A stretch of DNA of 64,000 nt from Brenneria goodwinii. GTDB lineage: Bacteria > Pseudomonadota > Gammaproteobacteria > Enterobacterales > Enterobacteriaceae. This document shows, one piece after another, positions 61,609 to 64,000 of this stretch. The position numbers and the translations under genes are program-made. The notes beneath the pieces were generated by a model. That model had not been told where the DNA came from. It searched no databases and saw only the letters and a list, made by a program, of their open reading frames with translations. Location: the NCBI RefSeq assembly GCF_002291445.1, contig NZ_CP014137.1, positions 1,426,001-1,490,000 of the forward strand. The letters are read 5' to 3'. Position 1 is the first letter of the stretch. Every line of letters begins with the position of its first letter.

Positions 61609-63678
61609 TCACTTGGCCGCTTGACCTTCTTCACGTAAAACCACCGCTGTTTCATGTGTCGTTGGTATTTCGCTATTCAGCGCGCGACGAATGACGAACA
61701 GCGCGGATATCAGCATCGTGACGGCAACCAGCATGAAAAATCCGCACAGCGCGGCGTTAATCTGGTTGCTGAATACGATGGTCTCCATATCCTGAATGGT
61801 TTTGGCGGGGGCGATCAGCGTGCCTTGTTCGATACCGGCGGAGAAACGTTTGGCCTGGGCCAGGAAGCCGATACTGGCTTGCTCATGGAATATTTTCTGC
61901 CAGCCGGCGGTCATGGACGTGATAAACAGCCAGACCGTGGGTACGATGGTAACCCACGCATAGCGCTGCTTCTTCATTTTGAACAGCACGACGGTGCCGA
62001 GAATTAACGCCATCGATGCCAGCATCTGGTTACCGATACCGAACAGCGGCCACAATGTGTTGATCCCGCCCAGCGGATCGATCACCCCTTGGTAAACGAA
62101 GAACCCCCAACCCGCGACGGCAACCGTGGTTCCGGCCAAATTACCCAGCCACGAATGACTGTTCGCCAGCCTTGGGATCACCACGCCCACCAGATCCTGC
62201 ACCATAAAGCGGCAGGCGCGGGTACCGGCATCCACCGCGGTGAGAATGAACAGGGCTTCGAAGAGAATGGCGAAGTGATACCAGAACGCCATCATGGCCC
62301 GGCTATTAAAAATTTCGGTAATGATAAAGGCCATGCCCACGGCGAAGGTGGGGGCGCCGCCTGCGCGCGACAGCACCGAGGCTTCGCCTACGTCGCTGGC
62401 AATGCCGGCAAGCGCTTCCGGCGTAATGACGAATCCCCAACTATTAATAACCTGAGACGCGTTTTCCACCGTGGTGCCGATCAATGCCGCCGGCGAGTTC
62501 ATGGCGAAATAGACGCCGGGTTCAATTACCGAGGCGCAGATTAACGCCATAATGGCCACAAAAGATTCCATCAGCATTGCGCCGTAACCGATGAAGCGGA
62601 TGTGGCTCTCACGCTCAACCAGCTTCGGCGTCGTTCCGCTGGAAACTAATGCATGGAAACCAGAAATTGCGCCACAGGCGATAGTAATAAACAGGAAGGG
62701 AAACAGGCTGCCGGAGAATACCGGGCCGCTGCCGTCGATAAAGCGGGAAACGGCGGGCATTTTCATTTCCGGCATGGCGAAGACGATGCCAACCGCCAAC
62801 CCGACAATAACGCCGATTTTCAGGAAGGTGGAGAGATAATCACGCGGCGCCAGCAACAGCCAGACCGGCAGTACCGAGGCGATGAAGCCGTAAATGACCA
62901 GCGCCCAGGTCAACGAGGTTCCTTTTAATGTAAAGAACGGCCCCCAGTACGGATGCGCGGCAATGTTGCCGCCATAAACAATCGCCAACATCATCAGCAC
63001 AAAACCGATAATGGATACCTCCGCGATTTTCCCAGGGCGTAGGAAACGCATATACACGCCCATAAATAGCGCAATCGGGATGGTTGCGGCGATGGTGAAC
63101 AATCCCCACGGGCTGTCTGCCAGCGCTTTTACCACCACCAGCGCCAGCGCCGACAGGATGATGATCATCACGCCCAGAGCGCCAAGCATGGTGATGACGC
63201 CGGCAAAGGCGCCCAGCTCCTGTTTCGCCATCTCTCCCAACGAGCGCCCGTCGCGGCGAGTGGAAATAAATAACACCAGGAAGTCCTGCACCGCGCCGGC
63301 AAGCATGACGCCCACCAGGATCCAGATCGTTCCGGGCAGAAAGCCCATCTGGGCGGCGAGGATGGGGCCAACCAGCGGTCCGGCTCCCGCAATCGCCGCA
63401 AAATGGTGGCCGAACAGTACCCATTTATTGGTTGGGACATAGTCCAATCCGTCATTATGGCGTTCCGCCGGTGTTAAGCGACGGTCATCAAGTTCGAAAA
63501 CTTTCTTGGCAATAAACAGGCTATAGAAACGATAAGCAATGCTGTAACACGCTACGGATGCGACAACCAACCATACGGCATTCACATGTTCACCGCGACT
63601 CAAAGCCAGCATAGCGAACGCGACGGCGCCTGCCAGGCCGACCAACAGCCAGATCACGATGCTCTTGACGTTATTCAT
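61609..63678 (-). CDS. cstA: CstA/BtsT-family transporter (carbon starvation protein)
   Basis: A large inner-membrane transporter of 689 residues with about 16-18 membrane segments, of the CstA/BtsT family that takes up peptides (CstA) or pyruvate (BtsT) in starvation. FGHHFAAIAGAGPLVGPILA, AGAVQDFLVLFISTRRDGRS, LLAPRDYLSTFLKIGVIVGL, LFPFLFITIACGAISGFHAL and VDAGTRACRFMVQDL are shared by both. Some stretches (RGEHVNAVWLVVAS, YWGPFFTLKG) look more like BtsT, so the symbol is provisional. The ATG at 63678 with GGAGT 7 nt upstream is chosen over a 13-codon extension. It is convergent with araD. Confidence 0.93.
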   Translation of the reverse strand: MNNVKSIVIWLLVGLAGAVAFAMLALSRGEHVNAVWLVVASVACYSIAYRFYSLFIAKKVFELDDRRLTPAERHNDGLDYVPTNKWVLFGHHFAAIAGAGPLVGPILAAQMGFLPGTIWILVGVMLAGAVQDFLVLFISTRRDGRSLGEMAKQELGAFAGVITMLGALGVMIIILSALALVVVKALADSPWGLFTIAATIPIALFMGVYMRFLRPGKIAEVSIIGFVLMMLAIVYGGNIAAHPYWGPFFTLKGTSLTWALVIYGFIASVLPVWLLLAPRDYLSTFLKIGVIVGLAVGIVFAMPEMKMPAVSRFIDGSGPVFSGSLFPFLFITIACGAISGFHALVSSGTTPKLVERESHIRFIGYGAMLMESFVAIMALICASVIEPGVYFAMNSPAALIGTTVENASQVINSWGFVITPEALAGIASDVGEASVLSRAGGAPTFAVGMAFIITEIFNSRAMMAFWYHFAILFEALFILTAVDAGTRACRFMVQDLVGVVIPRLANSHSWLGNLAGTTVAVAGWGFFVYQGVIDPLGGINTLWPLFGIGNQMLASMALILGTVVLFKMKKQRYAWVTIVPTVWLFITSMTAGWQKIFHEQASIGFLAQAKRFSAGIEQGTLIAPAKTIQDMETIVFSNQINAALCGFFMLVAVTMLISALFVIRRALNSEIPTTHETAVVLREEGQAAK

Positions 63679-63894
63679 AACAACGACTCCTTCGTTATTC
63701 AGGAAGATGTGTAGCACGACTGTTAATGCAATTTAACCATAGTGGGTTTGATGCCGAAGAGAAGGGCGTGAATGAGAAACTGTGAGCGACTATGAATTTA
63801 TGTAAGGAAATTTAAATGTTAAAGCGAGGCGGGGGACGCAAGATGAACGATGACGTCGTGGGAATTCGCCGTTAATGGCGGAACTGAAATAGAC

Positions 63895-63915
63895 GCCGCC
63901 TCATGGCGAGGCGGC
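63895..63915 (-). terminator. Hairpin downstream of the right-edge gene
   Basis: Perfect 8-bp arms GCCGCCTC (63895-63902) and GAGGCGGC (63908-63915), loop atggc. The minus strand continues gtctatttc, a weak T-run. It lies 12 nt after the stop of the partial gene. The 63679-63894 stretch shows no gene. Confidence 0.55.
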
Positions 63916-63927
63916 ATCGGAAGAGAA

Positions 63928-64000
63928 CTACGCGGCAGGTTTGGCGATGACGCTACGAGTTTCGAGGCGAACTTCGGTAATGACGACATCAAGGGTATCG
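63928..64000 (-). CDS. C-terminal end of an unidentified protein (cut by window edge)
   Basis: The minus frame is open from the edge to TAG (63928-63930) and reads DTLDVVITEVRLETRSVIAK followed by PAA. A hairpin follows directly, which supports a real gene end. Only 23 residues are visible, too few to name the protein. Confidence 0.5.
   Translation of the reverse strand, partial: DTLDVVITEVRLETRSVIAKPAA

Noticed and set aside
1..64000. CRISPR arrays, prophage, complete insertion sequences, replication origin
   Set aside because: No regular direct repeats with spacers, no phage structural or integrase genes, no transposase genes, and no DnaA-box cluster were seen.

Overview
The window looks like chromosome from a gammaproteobacterium of the order Enterobacterales. 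From about 33.5 kb to the right edge, the housekeeping genes follow E. coli gene order closely: mdtK-ribE-cfa-purR-ynhF-mepH-grxD-rnt-gloA-ydhL-slyA-slyB-anmK-mliC-pdxH-tyrS-pdxY-gst, then acnA, ribA, pgpB-lapA-lapB-pyrF-yciH-osmB. These two blocks are far apart in E. coli and adjacent here. An OutO-type prepilin peptidase, the otsBA/treF trehalose genes and a recurring 125-175 bp palindromic repeat suggest the Pectobacteriaceae (Brenneria/Pectobacterium/Dickeya relatives). The family placement is inference. The order is well supported.

Layout. 1-5.9 kb: a sensory operon on the minus strand, made of a PAS/zinc-binding-domain chemoreceptor, a lone receiver and a large multi-PAS hybrid kinase cut by the left edge, preceded by a good FliA (sigma-28) promoter match. 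6.5-10.9 kb: prepilin peptidase, a small-molecule-kinase-like protein, an AT-rich gene-poor patch with a truncated Hha/YmoA-type gene, and ydcF. 11-15.2 kb: trehalose metabolism (treF, otsA, otsB). 15.6-26.2 kb: an accessory stretch rich in regulators (TetR, AraC, LysR, GntR) paired with small metabolic genes (PEBP protein, PRISE-type reductase, short-chain dehydrogenases, a dicarboxylate-type symporter, an MFS transporter) and a tiny His-rich lipoprotein.

26.3-33.2 kb holds the most interesting unit. It is a tightly coupled four-gene operon of a TonB-dependent receptor, an exported membrane-anchored CobN-like protein of 1310 residues, a MotA/TolQ/ExbB-like channel and a DUF2149 protein that looks like a miniature ExbD. 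An exact 22-bp palindrome resembling Zur-type operators lies upstream. The set matches the hmuR-S-U-V part of the Bacteroidota hmu cluster and, as I recall, zinc-starvation-induced CobN-type operons of Pseudomonas. It is best read as a metal or metallo-chelate acquisition system with its own proton-driven motor. Whether the cargo is haem, cobalamin, zinc or a metallophore cannot be settled from sequence alone.

33.5-64 kb is core genome: a tRNA-Val(GAC), riboflavin synthesis (ribE, ribA), membrane lipid genes (cfa, pgpB), LPS assembly control (lapAB), vitamin B6 salvage (pdxH, pdxY), cell-wall recycling and defence (anmK, mepH, mliC), redox and detoxification (grxD, gloA, gst), purine control (purR), the global regulator slyA, aconitase, an OppA-type binding protein, a solitary araD and a cstA/btsT-type transporter. 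A minus-strand gene of unknown identity is cut by the right edge.
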